Source of the DNA: Brachypterus glaber
Taxonomy: Eukaryota > Arthropoda > Insecta > Coleoptera > Kateretidae
Direction: 5' to 3'
DNA length: 64,000 nt
Assembly: GCA_958510825.1 (NCBI GenBank)
Contig: OY294044.1
Coordinates: 85,730,895 to 85,794,894 of the forward strand
Positions 11,640 through 20,439 of this stretch are shown here, in pieces; position 1 is the stretch's first letter; each line of letters begins with the position of its first letter. The translations under genes were made by a program, and so were the position numbers. Below the pieces are notes generated by a model that saw nothing but the letters and a program-made list of their open reading frames with translations, made no database searches and was not told where the DNA came from.

Positions 11640-11937
11640 TTACAGATCTCAAGATACATGTTTGTTTAACCTCGTACTATTCTACTTAATTAAGCATACC
11701 CTAAGTCCAGGACTTGTGTGGGCTAGTAGTAAAGGGAACCACCGGCTTATACTGACTTTCGAACCAGTTTTTATAGGGAGGGTCCGCTTCACTTACGCCT
11801 TCGCCAAATTTCAATTATTAATTAACTGAAAATTGAAAATCGGACCCAGTGAGAATCGAACTCACGCTAGTTGGCTAGTAGACTTGTCATGTACAGACGC
11901 GGTAGACCACTACACCAATCCTCCCACCAAAAGTACT
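11640..11937 (-). mobile_element. tRNA-derived SINE
   Basis: The minus strand begins with a tRNA-like head. An A-box-like GATTGGTGTAGTGGTC lies at 11905-11920 and a B-box-like GAGTTCGATTCTC at about 11850-11865. The T stem pairs perfectly (GTGAG with CTCAC around TTCGATT) and a D stem GTAG/CTAC can be drawn, but the acceptor stem pairs only in part. The sequence then runs ~200 bp further into an unrelated body. This is the layout of a pol-III-transcribed SINE rather than a functional tRNA. The far end is uncertain. Confidence 0.7.
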
Positions 11938-12231
11938 TCGCTCCCTTCTGTTATAAAAAATAGATTTAGTTAAATTTTAAATAGGTTACACTGTAAAAAG
12001 TAAACTGATTATTCAGTTACAAACGGATAGGAAATCGGAAGTTATTATCCTATACAATTGTACTTTAATTTTTGTTAAAAATACGCAATTTCATGTCTGT
12101 CCTTAAATATTAAAGTACGTGACTTTAGAACTATAGTGTTTTTAACAAAAATTAAAGTACATTTGTATAGGATAATAACTTCCTATCCATTTTTAACTAA
12201 TATTCAGTTAAAAATGGATAGGAACCCAGGT

Positions 12232-12279
12232 AGCAAAATAACATGACATTCACGTGAAAGCCACGTTAATATGTGACAT
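12232..12279. repeat. Left copy of a 48-bp exact direct repeat
   Basis: Identical to 17688-17735. It starts at agcaaaataac and ends at atgtgacat. The two copies enclose the LINE, so they may be an unusually long TSD. The sequence just inside this copy looks like the host TIR element rather than a LINE tail. Confidence 0.9.
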
Positions 12280-12865
12280 GTGATGTTAAGATTGTAGTCT
12301 CATTTAACAAGAATGTAGCATGGTGGGGATGTCCTAAGTCCGCCCCTAATAACATCACACAATGACATCCCGAAAATAACGTGTTTGTGACATCATAAAT
12401 CCACATTCCTGTTATATCTAATATCTTATGGATGCCGTTACTGTTACTTTAATATTTAAATAATATCCTAGGATATTAGCTTTTTCTAAATTAAAACCAT
12501 TAAAAACGCTATAACCCTATAAAAAAAATCGGATTTAAAATCAATCAGTAATTGAAACAATCACAGATTGAAACAGATAGATTCTAAATACGAAATTGCA
12601 GATTAAGCGAAGAATATATTCCTTTAATCCGTGTCCGTGGTCTTGAGAAGCCCGGCTTGGCTAATTATCCGGAAGGGAAAGGCCAAAAATAAAGAGAGAG
12701 AGAAGCCCGGCAGAGCCCCCTATCCATTGGAAATCGTATAATGTGTATACAATTTCCTTATAATAATTTACATCATCAATAGTTTGTTTGGGTCTTTAAG
12801 AGACAGGCGCAGCCTATGGCTCATTTATCTAAAAAAATACTTAATCTGAATTGAAATTTGGGGCA

Positions 12866-13070
12866 GTGAGTCTATGCTCACTGATGCGAGTTGCATCTGT
12901 CATAATTTGGGGGGGAGTGAGTCTCTGCTCACTGATGCGAGTTGCATCTGTCATAATTTGGCGCTGTGGAGTGGGTGGGAGGGGGATGGGGAGGGATGTG
13001 GTAGGGAGAGGAGGGATGTGCGGGAGGAGTGAGACTATCTCACTGATGCTGGGAATGCATCTGTCCTGTA
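12866..13070 (-). repeat. Tandem hairpin repeats in the LINE 3' UTR
   Basis: Two ~51-bp units start at 12866 and 12917, with a diverged third near 13029. Each can form two small hairpins: GTGAG pairing with CTCAC, and GATGC pairing with GCATC. Repeated structured 3' UTRs are common in LINEs and may be the part bound by the reverse transcriptase; that role is inferred. Confidence 0.75.
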
Positions 13071-13083
13071 TTAGTGGGTACCA

Positions 13084-15831
13084 TTACTGGTTGAGGACGT
13101 TTTTGATCTTTTTGTGAGTGTTGTGTATTTCATGATCGTAATCTAGAAAGTTTGAAATGAGGGGGTTTGGGTGATCTAAATTGTCTTGTATAAAAGACGT
13201 GCTGTAGCGGATGATTTCCGTTTTTAGGAGGGGCATTTCGAGATCTCTGTGTATCTGGTTGTTCCTCATGAACCAGGGGGCATCGAGGCATATTCTGAGT
13301 GCCTTGTTTTGGAAGGCCTGAAGTTTTTCTGAGAGCGCTTTGTTAAGGGTGATTTTATTCCAGGCTGGGGCTCCGTAAAGAAGTACCGGCTTTAGGGTTT
13401 GGTTGTAGAGAAGAAGTTTGTTTTTCATGGATAGGGGACTCTTTCTGCCTATTAAGGGGTAGAGTTTGGAGAGGCGGCAATTTGCTATTTGGAGGGTGTT
13501 TTTGACGTGCTGATCCCACGTCAAGTTTTTGGAGATTGTAATGCCGAGGTATTTGGCATGGTTTTCCCAGTTAATGGGTTGGCCATTTATCTGAATGGGT
13601 TGGGGTGGGCCTCTTCTAATCCTAGAGATTAGGATGCCTTTGGTTTTATTGGCGTTTACTTTGATTTTCCATTTGGAGAACCATTTGATTAGGGCATCCA
13701 TTTGGCGCTGGAGGGCGATATGGATGCGCTGGGGGTTTCTGGCTTTTGCTAGGATGCCGGTGTCATCGGCGAACAGGGCTAGTTCAGCGCCCTGTGTTTT
13801 TGGAATATCTGCCGTAAAGAGGTTGTACAGAAGGGGGGATAGTGGGGAACCTTGTGGAACGCCAGCTCTGATGCGGCGGGTGTTGGACTTACAGTCGCCT
13901 ATTTTTATCTGAAAATCTCTGCCTTTGAGGAAGGAGGCTATGAGTTTGGTGATGCCTGGGGGGAGGCCGAGAAAGTGGAGTTTGGCTACAAGACCTTTGT
14001 GCCAAACCTTATCGAAGGCTTTTGCGATGTCCAGGAGGATCAGTCCCGCGGCTTCGCGCCTATTTAGTCCGTCCGTTACAGAGTCTACCAGGCGAGCTAC
14101 CTGGTGGACTGTGGAGTGTCTGCTTCGGAAGCCGAATTGCTCATTTGGAAGGAGATTTAGTTCTTCAACTAGAGTTTGAAGTCTGGTTAGTATGACTTTC
14201 TCGGCTATTTTGCCTAGGGAGGAAAGGAGGCTTATGGGGCGGTAGCTTTCAGCAAAAGTTGGATTTTGTCCGGGTTTTTTGATTACTATTACGTCTGCGT
14301 TTTTCCAGGGCTTTGGAAAGTGGCGCAGTCTGAGCATTGCGTTAACAATGTTAACGATTTCCATAATGGTTTTCCGGGGGAGTATTTTAAGAATTTTATT
14401 CGGTATTTGGTCGGGACCGGGGGCTTTCCTTTTTGGGAGATTTTTGATGATGCGTTTGATTTCCTCGGGGGATGTGGGGGTGATAATGTCGTTTTCGACT
14501 TGGTTAGTGACTCTATTATAGATGTGGTTTATGTCTCTTTCATGCATGAGTTGCTCGTAGTTCTCGTCGTCCGAGTCGGGCTCGGAGTCGGTCTCTGATT
14601 CGGAGTCGGAGTCGGGGGGGATTGGAGGGTTTGGTTGAAATTGTTTCCGCATTGCGTCAGCAAATGCTTCGGCTTTTTCGGGGGTGGAGTAGACGACTCC
14701 TCTTTCGCCGTGAATTGGGGGCATGCCTCGTTGGTGGTCGAGGGATAGGGTTTTGGCCATTCTCCAAAGTGATCTATCCTGGGGGTTGAGTGACTTTATT
14801 TTTCCCTCCCAGCGGGAATTTGCTAGTACGTTTAGTCGGTCTTTGACTTCCTGGGTAAGTCTGTTTGCTTCACGTTTAATATGGGGGTCTTGGAGGGTGC
14901 GTGCACGACGAAGAAGTCGGTTTTTCTCTCTGATTAAGTCTTTGAGATCTCGGGGAAGGTCCTGTGGGTTTTGGATATCTACTTTTTTGATTAATTTGGC
15001 GCTGTCCATTGCGGATTTTATGGTATTGGTGAGGGTGGTTACTGCAATATCTAGTTCTTGGACGGAATTTATTGGATTGATTTTGGTGTTGCTTTCTAGG
15101 AGTTCGGAAATATAGGAGAAGTTGTAAACGGTTTTTTTGGTGTGGTTTGCGGTTGGTATGCCTCCTGCCGTGATAATGATTGGAAGGTGGTCGGAGCTTA
15201 GTTCGTGTCTTAGTTCGATGTTAATGTTTAGTGTCGTGTTTTTATACAAAACGATGTCAAGGATATCGGGAAGGCCGTGGCCATAGTGGGTTGGGGAATC
15301 GGGTGCGGTAACCATTATATGGTTACGTTGTAATATTTCGTAAAGCCTACGGCCGTTGGCCGTAGTTGTTCTAGAGTGCCAAAGGGCGTGTTTGCAATTC
15401 AAGTCTCCGGCTAGGATTGTTGGATGATTGTCGTTAAAGTAGCCTTCGAAGTCGGCGGGTCTGACCTCCTTATTTGGGGGTTTGTAGAGGGACACGATCC
15501 TGAATTTGGAATTGTCGTGCATGTTGACGAATATGGAGGTAGTTTCGACTTGATCGCTTTGTGTGGGGGGCGCATGAAGAAGATCGTGAGATATGTGTTT
15601 TTTGATATAGATTGCTGTGCCTCCTTTGCGGTCCTGGAGTCTATCGTTACGGTAGCAGGAATAGTTGGGTATGGTACCCCTATGATGTGGTTTAAGACCA
15701 GTCTCTTGGATGAGGGCTATATCTATTTGATTTTCGTGTAGAAATTCTATGAGTTCCGGTTTTTTTGAATTGAGGCTATCAGCGTTCCAGGTGACTATTT
15801 TAAGGGCTCTAGGTTTTGTTTGTCTAGACAT
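13084..15831 (-). CDS. LINE ORF2: AP endonuclease and reverse transcriptase
   Basis: A 915-residue polyprotein that would nick the target and prime reverse transcription of the LINE RNA. The N-terminal apurinic-type endonuclease (residues 10-220) shows TWN (14-16), QET (42-44), GDLNC (142-146) and SDH (213-215). A linker follows, with a striking acidic run of Asp/Glu/Ser (407-424). The reverse transcriptase has PGPDQIP (471-477), YRPISLLSS (530-538), LDIAKAFD (600-607), AGVPQGSPLSP (656-666) and the catalytic FADD (687-690). No RNase H domain follows, as is usual in the Jockey clade, and the length is typical. The ATG at 15831 overlaps the ORF1 stop in the 8-nt string ATGTCTAG, suggesting coupled reinitiation. 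No disabling changes were seen. Confidence 0.95.
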   Translation of the reverse strand: MSRQTKPRALKIVTWNADSLNSKKPELIEFLHENQIDIALIQETGLKPHHRGTIPNYSCYRNDRLQDRKGGTAIYIKKHISHDLLHAPPTQSDQVETTSIFVNMHDNSKFRIVSLYKPPNKEVRPADFEGYFNDNHPTILAGDLNCKHALWHSRTTTANGRRLYEILQRNHIMVTAPDSPTHYGHGLPDILDIVLYKNTTLNINIELRHELSSDHLPIIITAGGIPTANHTKKTVYNFSYISELLESNTKINPINSVQELDIAVTTLTNTIKSAMDSAKLIKKVDIQNPQDLPRDLKDLIREKNRLLRRARTLQDPHIKREANRLTQEVKDRLNVLANSRWEGKIKSLNPQDRSLWRMAKTLSLDHQRGMPPIHGERGVVYSTPEKAEAFADAMRKQFQPNPPIPPDSDSESETDSEPDSDDENYEQLMHERDINHIYNRVTNQVENDIITPTSPEEIKRIIKNLPKRKAPGPDQIPNKILKILPRKTIMEIVNIVNAMLRLRHFPKPWKNADVIVIKKPGQNPTFAESYRPISLLSSLGKIAEKVILTRLQTLVEELNLLPNEQFGFRSRHSTVHQVARLVDSVTDGLNRREAAGLILLDIAKAFDKVWHKGLVAKLHFLGLPPGITKLIASFLKGRDFQIKIGDCKSNTRRIRAGVPQGSPLSPLLYNLFTADIPKTQGAELALFADDTGILAKARNPQRIHIALQRQMDALIKWFSKWKIKVNANKTKGILISRIRRGPPQPIQINGQPINWENHAKYLGITISKNLTWDQHVKNTLQIANCRLSKLYPLIGRKSPLSMKNKLLLYNQTLKPVLLYGAPAWNKITLNKALSEKLQAFQNKALRICLDAPWFMRNNQIHRDLEMPLLKTEIIRYSTSFIQDNLDHPNPLISNFLDYDHEIHNTHKKIKNVLNQ

Positions 15832-17305
15832 TATGGGGGCCTAGATTGGGTAGTTGAAGGGAGCCAAAAGCCTGCATGAAGCTGGCGAATTCTTGCATGA
15901 AGGTGTGGATTTTTGAAATTTGGGATTGGTCAAAAATATTGGGGGGATTTGCGCTGGGACCTGGGGCCGCCTTGGGTTGTTGTGGGGTGGCGGCGTTAGT
16001 TGCCTTTTGGGCGTAGGAGATGCCCGGGGTGAATTTTTGGGTTGGGGGTATGACCCTTGTACGGGTTGGAGCGATGTTTGATGGGTGTTTGGGGCATTTA
16101 TGATAGTTTGCCGTGTGGGGGCCCAGGCAGTTGGCGCATTTTGCGTCCGTGTGGCGGGGTTTTTCACATTTTGTTGTGTGGTGGTCTTGTGCGCATTTTA
16201 CGCATTTGGCCGGGGCGTTGCAATTGGCCTGGGAGTGGCCGAAGAGTTGGCATTTGTGACATTGCCTGAATTTGGGTTTATAGGTCTGACTTTCGACCTT
16301 TATGACTAGGTGTAAAAGCCTAGTCTCTTTGAATATGGGGTGCTGTTGTCCTGTCACCTTGGGAAGGATGACTAGGATCAGGGGCATGGGGGTCTTGTCT
16401 TTAGTACGCGTCATTCTCGCGACTGACGTGGGGAGGTAGCCGCGCTCGATAAGAGCGGCTTGGACGTCTGCGACGTCTATCTGGGTGGGGATTCCCCGGA
16501 TTACGGCGTGGATTGCCTTGTCCTCCGGGAGGGTAAAACTATGATATGGGATTTTTTCTGCATCTAAGTGCCTAGTGACTTTGCGGAAGTCGTCACTGGT
16601 CTGTGTGCGAATTTGAACTCCTTCGGAGGTATTTTTCGCGTGGAGGATGTTAACTTTTTGCGAGTTGAAATGGCGGGACAAAGCTAGCCATTTTTCAGGG
16701 GCTCGGATGATGATGGGGGGGATTTTGGGGGTTTTGTGGGCTTCCTGGTCGGGGGGGGTTCCTGGGCCAGTAGCTTGGATTTTTGGGTTTACAGGGGCCG
16801 TAACGGGGGGTTGGGGCCCTGATCCGGAGGGGTTAGCGACTTCTTCGGAAGCAGTCGCTTTACCGGGGGTTTTTTGGGTCTTAGCGGGTTTGTTTTCGTG
16901 GTCTGAGTTCAATTTGTGTTTCCTTCTGCGCCGGTTTAGGCGCTTGCGCGGGGAGGCAAGGGGGGATCGGACTGCGTCCGAATCGGTCTCTACTACGGAC
17001 ATGTCCGTTTCGAATTGATCGGGGGCGTCGGAGGGCTCTTGAGCGGGGGTTTTGTCTTTTTGGGCTATTAATGTCCCTATTTGAGAGGAGAGGCGGGAAA
17101 TTTCCTCTCGGAGTCCGCTTATGGTTTCGTTTGCGGTGGCTAATTGAGTCTGAAGGAATTCAAGCTGATCTTTATGTTGTTCAGCTTGGATTTTGTAGTG
17201 TTCTGCCTGGGCCTTAATTTGGTCTTGGAAGTAGACGGACATTTGTTGATTTGGGAAATTTGCCATGGTGGCGTCGCTGTTGGGTTTTTCGGGGGTATCA
17301 GCCAT
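15824..17305 (-). CDS. LINE ORF1: gag-like nucleic-acid-binding protein
   Basis: A 493-residue protein expected to coat LINE RNA in ribonucleoprotein particles. From the N-terminus: a glutamine/glutamate-rich probable coiled coil (residues 25-85), a basic patch RKRLNRRRRKHK (120-131), a proline-rich linker, a domain resembling PRE_C2HC/RRM-like gag regions (about 196-345), and three zinc knuckles. The knuckles are C349-x2-C-x4-H-x4-C362, C368-x2-C-x4-H-x3-C380, and a looser third starting CANC at 390. The C-terminus is Pro/Ala/Gln-rich. This order is standard for Jockey-clade ORF1. It starts at ATG 17305 and ends in a TAG inside the ORF2 start. Confidence 0.93.
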   Translation of the reverse strand: MADTPEKPNSDATMANFPNQQMSVYFQDQIKAQAEHYKIQAEQHKDQLEFLQTQLATANETISGLREEISRLSSQIGTLIAQKDKTPAQEPSDAPDQFETDMSVVETDSDAVRSPLASPRKRLNRRRRKHKLNSDHENKPAKTQKTPGKATASEEVANPSGSGPQPPVTAPVNPKIQATGPGTPPDQEAHKTPKIPPIIIRAPEKWLALSRHFNSQKVNILHAKNTSEGVQIRTQTSDDFRKVTRHLDAEKIPYHSFTLPEDKAIHAVIRGIPTQIDVADVQAALIERGYLPTSVARMTRTKDKTPMPLILVILPKVTGQQHPIFKETRLLHLVIKVESQTYKPKFRQCHKCQLFGHSQANCNAPAKCVKCAQDHHTTKCEKPRHTDAKCANCLGPHTANYHKCPKHPSNIAPTRTRVIPPTQKFTPGISYAQKATNAATPQQPKAAPGPSANPPNIFDQSQISKIHTFMQEFASFMQAFGSLQLPNLGPHNV

Positions 17306-17590
17306 AGTGATTTTTGATTGGGGAAAAAAAAAATAGAAGTAGTGTTCTCGGGGGCCTGGGTGGCCCCGGGCGGGGGGGGGGTGTAGTGTTAAGCACTAAT
17401 TGTTAGTGGTTGGGGTCTCAGGGAACCTTTAACACACCAAACCGCCAGCCTCAGCGGTTCGTGGGAATTGGCTTAAGTCCACAGTGTGAAAAGGGCTGCA
17501 GCACTTAGCAAGCTAGCTTACAAGTGAGCATATGTTAGTTAGAATAATTATATACCAAAATAATCTTACTCAATGGAAATCTGCTGGGCG

Positions 17591-17623
17591 ACGTCTGACC
17601 TCTTCACTGTCACTCACTCGACT
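17591..17623 (-). promoter_or_regulatory. Probable internal promoter of the Jockey LINE
   Basis: On the minus strand an initiator-like ATAGTC places +1 at position 17623. A downstream element AGACGT then falls at +28 to +33, the spacing expected of a TATA-less Inr/DPE promoter of the kind described for Jockey-type elements. Inferred from motif and spacing only. Confidence 0.5.
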
Positions 17624-17687
17624 ATATAATAATTTACTCTATCAACATCATCTTATATCGATTTTTTTGCTTCGAACGTCGGTGAGA

Positions 17688-17735
17688 AGCAAAATAACAT
17701 GACATTCACGTGAAAGCCACGTTAATATGTGACAT
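17688..17735. repeat. Right copy of the 48-bp exact direct repeat
   Basis: Exact match to 12232-12279. It lies 64 bp outside the inferred LINE transcription start, which weakens a simple TSD reading. Confidence 0.9.
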
Positions 17736-18397
17736 CCGATATATTCAAAGCGTTGTTAATTATTTGTTATTAAATAACATGTTTGTCACGGCACACGTGT
17801 TACGTTGCAAATGTGATGTTAAATACATGTTATTTTTCAATATTATGTGATGTTATGATTTAGTTTAAAAATACACCCAAAAGTGATGTTAACTTCTTGT
17901 AATATAACATCCCTTGCTACCTGGGAAGTTATGATCCTATACAAATGCACTTTAATTTTTGTTGAAAGAACTATAGTTCTAAAGTCACGTACTAAGGACA
18001 GACATGAAATGTTGAGTGTTTTATTTTTAATAATAAAAGTACAATTGAAAAGGATAATAAGTTCCGATTTCCCATCCATTTGTAACTGAATATTTAGTTA
18101 ACTTTTTACAGTGTATAGTTCTTGAAATTCTGATCAAAAGATTCTTAGGACACAACTCCCAAAACTCAATAGTTTAGATGCTAGAGCAGTTTGAATATCT
18201 CTAAATCCTTATGGAAAAGTCGTTTTGGTCCGAGTTGGTTGAAATTTGAACATAGTTCTCGACTTTTCGATCTAAATATTCTTCGGGCACAACTTTCACA
18301 ATTCGATAGTTTATGTGCTAGAGCACTTTAAAGATCTCAAGCTAGATTGTGAATATTTTTTTTTTGCAGTTTTTTGAAAAATGTTATGTGTTTAGCA

Positions 18398-18494
18398 ATA
18401 TTTTTTACTGTCAAGTTCGTTTTCAGCACTTAAAAATATGTAAGAAAAATATGATCTGGTTAATAGTAGTTAACTTTGTATTTGTGTGGGCTTG
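18398..18494. mobile_element. Fragment of the cccacaaaa MITE family, inverted
   Basis: Contains ttcgttttcagcactt, aaaaatatgtaagaa and an end with ttgtgtgggc, the inverse order of the 7103 family arm. Only one arm is present. Confidence 0.4.
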
Positions 18495-18499
18495 TGTAA

Positions 18500-19228
18500 T
18501 TAACCATTAGGGGATAGTGGGGGAATGGTGGGCACCTAAGCAAAACATGATATGATTGGCGCCTTATGAATGTTATAGAAATGTTATAAGTGGCAAAAGA
18601 AGCATTACTTAATAGACTATCTACGAGTACCTATCATAAAAATTAAGGTAGCTTTTACCATGATCACAAAAAAAATGTAAACGTACAAAAGTGCATTTGC
18701 GCACAACTCTCCACCTCATGGGGCAATGGTGCGCACCTGTTGGAGTATTATGCACAAAAGATAAAAACAGAAAATAATGCAAAAATATTTATTAAACCGT
18801 ATTAAACACAAACCTGTACCAAATAGGTTTTCAAAAGAAAGGTTTTGAAATTTTTGATCGTGAAAAGAACGTTTCCAAAACCCTACTTTTAAAAATCAAG
18901 TTTTTGAAAAATATTATAAATATCTTGTTTTCTACTTTTTGTTATACCTAACATGTAATTGCCACCAAAAATTTTACCTTTTAAAGGGCTGTTACTCCTT
19001 TGATATTAAATTTAGGTGTTTTGGTGAATACTTTTTTGCTTAGTTTTAAATAAAGAATCGCATTAAATTTTTTTTGGTGCTTCTTTTGTTCTCCATTTAA
19101 GATCTCCATCTTCGAAGGGCCGTAGCTCCCTTAGGGCTTATTTCTGGACATATGTTGCTTTGTTTTCATGTTTTGTGATGTAGAATCATCCTCTTTATAT
19201 ATGCCATAAGACTGAAACATCGTGCATA
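18500..19228. repeat. Dispersed repeat of the gaatcaccctg family and unassigned AT-rich DNA
   Basis: 18966-19200 matches 34565-34770 and 62545-62745 in order: accaaaaattttac, aaaggctgttactcc, attaaatttaggtgttt, ttaaataaagaatc and gggccgtagctccc. These look like internal parts of the TIR family seen whole at 40456-41582. Upstream, 18510-18740 has ggtgggcacct and gtgcgcacct phrases but no identifiable element. Confidence 0.5.
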
Positions 19229-19525
19229 CCGGGTATCCCAACTATTTACCCAGCAATTTATCCGAAAACTAAAAGAGCTCTAGAGATAATCTGCGAAAAC
19301 CATCTTAAATAAGACAACTCCAACTATCTTTTAGCATATATTTGATATTTTCAGCTCTTAAAATGTGGGAAGGGGGGCATGGGGGGAGGTTTTTTTTTAA
19401 ATGGGAAAGGGGGTCGTGTGATACATCATTTTAAAGCAAATAAAATTCTCTATTAGACTGTAGATTTTTTAATTTTTTAAACAGTTTTTAAGTTTATTAT
19501 TTCATCAATCTATTTTCTAATCAAC

Positions 19526-19598
19526 GTGCAGAGTTGACTCTTGGTACTGAAGAGGACCAGTAGCCCGAAACTGTCAGTCTACCAATATCACTCTGTAC
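19526..19598 (+). ncRNA. Type-I hammerhead ribozyme A1
   Basis: The core CUGAAGA (19547-19553) and GAAA (19567-19570) match the hammerhead consensus. Stem II is G-G-A-C against G-C-C-C with one A.C mismatch. Stem III is ACUG/CAGU closed by a single U, with the A15.1-U16.1 pair intact. H17 is C at 19579, the predicted cleavage site. Stem I is UUGGUA/UACCAA, then an internal loop, then GUGCAGAG/CUCUGUAC, the arrangement natural hammerheads use for loop-loop contact. All conserved core bases are present. Confidence 0.85.
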
Positions 19599-19877
19599 GA
19601 TGTAGAAAATAGATCGATGGAATAATAAATTAATATTTTTATAATTTTGTTTAAAATTAAAAATTTCTGTCCTTACTAATTCTACGTCTAACCACCCGTT
19701 AGTGGTACTATGTGCTTGAGACACACAAGTCTTCAACTTGCTACCATTCAAAGTCTCCAGAATAGGAGAGGTATGAGTAGTTGTCTACATCTAGAAATAG
19801 ATGGCGCACAAGTCTACATCAATCTAATGGCTATATTCCCTTTGCGAGTAAAGTCTAAAAACGTTTTCTTAATCAGC

Positions 19878-19946
19878 GTGCAGAGTTGACTCTTGGTACT
19901 GAAGAGGACCAGCAGCCCGAAACTGTCTACCAATATCACTCTGTAC
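19878..19946 (+). ncRNA. Type-I hammerhead ribozyme A2
   Basis: Same design as A1: CUGAAGA at 19899-19905, GAAA at 19919-19922 and stem I UUGGUA/UACCAA. Four bases are missing from stem III, leaving AC/GU with a one-base loop, but A15.1-U16.1 and H17=C (19927) are kept. Such a minimal stem III would probably be less active as a monomer. Confidence 0.75.
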
Positions 19947-20439
19947 GATGATTAGAAAATAGATTGATGGAATAATAAATTAATATTTTTATAATTTTGT
20001 TTAAAATTAAAAATTTCTGTCCTTACAATTTTTAAGGTTTTGATTCTTTAATTTTTGTGCTAAAAAATGCGATTTTTTAAGTTTTTTTTTTTTTATTTTT
20101 ATTTATATCAATTAAAATTAGTTTAAAAAATTAATTTATGTTTTTTATCATAAAATTAGGAACTTTAAAAAAACTGAGTAATTTTGACAAAAATACCGAT
20201 TTTCAACCCTATTTTAAACTCAAAAAAAAAATGTTTAAAAAAATAAAAAGTATATAGTTAAATAAGCTTTAAATGATGTACCACACGACACCTGCCCACA
20301 TTTTAAGAGCTGAAAGTATCAAATGTATTCTAAAAGATAGTTTAAGTTGTCTTATTTAAGATGGTTTTCTCAGAATTTGATTATTTCTTTAATTTTTCGA
20401 GAAAATCGTTGGGTAAATAGTGTTGAGACACCCGGTATA

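Larger units (their letters stand above)
12280..17687 (-). mobile_element. Jockey-clade LINE with intact ORF1 and ORF2
   Basis: A non-LTR retrotransposon on the minus strand. From 5' to 3' it has a promoter/5' UTR (about 17623-17306), ORF1 (gag-like), ORF2 (endonuclease and reverse transcriptase) and a 3' UTR with tandem hairpin-forming repeats. Both ORFs lack stops or frameshifts, so it may be a recent insertion. The LINE is much more GC-rich than its surroundings. The outer limits given follow the 48-bp direct repeats. The transcription start is more likely at 17623, and the exact 3' end is unresolved because no poly(A) is visible at 12280; a gagagagagaagcccggc section near 12690 may be closer to the true 3' UTR end. 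Confidence 0.8.
12225..17925. mobile_element. Inner TIR element hosting the LINE
   Basis: Starts CCCAGGTAGCAA and ends TTGCTACCTGGG, a 12-bp inverted repeat. The flanks are ggaa on the left and aag on the right, and the empty site in the 48.4-kb copy reads through (ggataggaaattatgg), consistent with a ~2-bp AA duplication. The element's own sequence, visible at both edges, is rich in gtgatgtta/taacat phrases. The interior was split by the Jockey LINE. Confidence 0.6.
11989..18113. mobile_element. Outer foldback element interrupted by nested insertions
   Basis: Left end CACTGTAAAAAGT and right end ACTTTTTACAGTG are inverse, with TA on each side. Arms of ~150-230 bp contain a phrase built on ctttaatttttgtta and atcctatacaattg in inverse. 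A related copy without the nested insertions occurs at 48434-48700, which shows what the central junction looked like before insertion. The original element was only ~0.4-0.5 kb; the rest of the span is the nested element at 12225-17925. Confidence 0.7.
19493..20028 (+). mobile_element. Retrozyme-like element A, ~1.5 units, 8-bp TSD
   Basis: A 536-bp insertion flanked by the identical octamer TTTTTAAG (19485-19492 and 20029-20036). It contains two hammerhead motifs whose predicted cleavage sites are 348 nt apart (19579 and 19927), so self-cleavage would release a ~348-nt RNA. The unit also has a small hairpin CATCTA-GAAA-TAGATG followed by GCGC (19788-19807). There is no coding capacity. Tandem units with type-I hammerheads and short TSDs are the hallmark of retrozymes, non-autonomous elements thought to spread through circular RNA. 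A decayed inverted copy lies at 21657-21852. Confidence 0.8.
19229..20435. mobile_element. TIR element (CCGGGTATCCC ends) with TA duplication
   Basis: Left end CCGGGTATCCCAACTATTTA and right end inverse (TAAATAGTGTTGAGACACCCGG), both flanked by TA. Arms of ~200 bp pair through aaccatcttaaataagacaa and cttttagcatatatttgata phrases. A retrozyme sits inside it. Related pieces occur at 8333-9640, 53300-53520 and 57842-58740. No transposase remains. Confidence 0.7.

Noticed and set aside
11840..11930. Functional tRNA gene
   Set aside because: The T stem and boxes are good, but the acceptor stem pairs poorly and the sequence continues into a SINE body.
12880..12960. Additional hammerheads in the LINE 3' UTR (ctgatgcgag)
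   Set aside because: The core would read CUGAUGC rather than CUGANGA and no GAAA follows, so it is only a hairpin repeat.
13595..15741. Several plus-strand open frames of 70-130 codons opposite the LINE
   Set aside because: They are antisense shadows of the GC-rich ORF2 and contain no domains.
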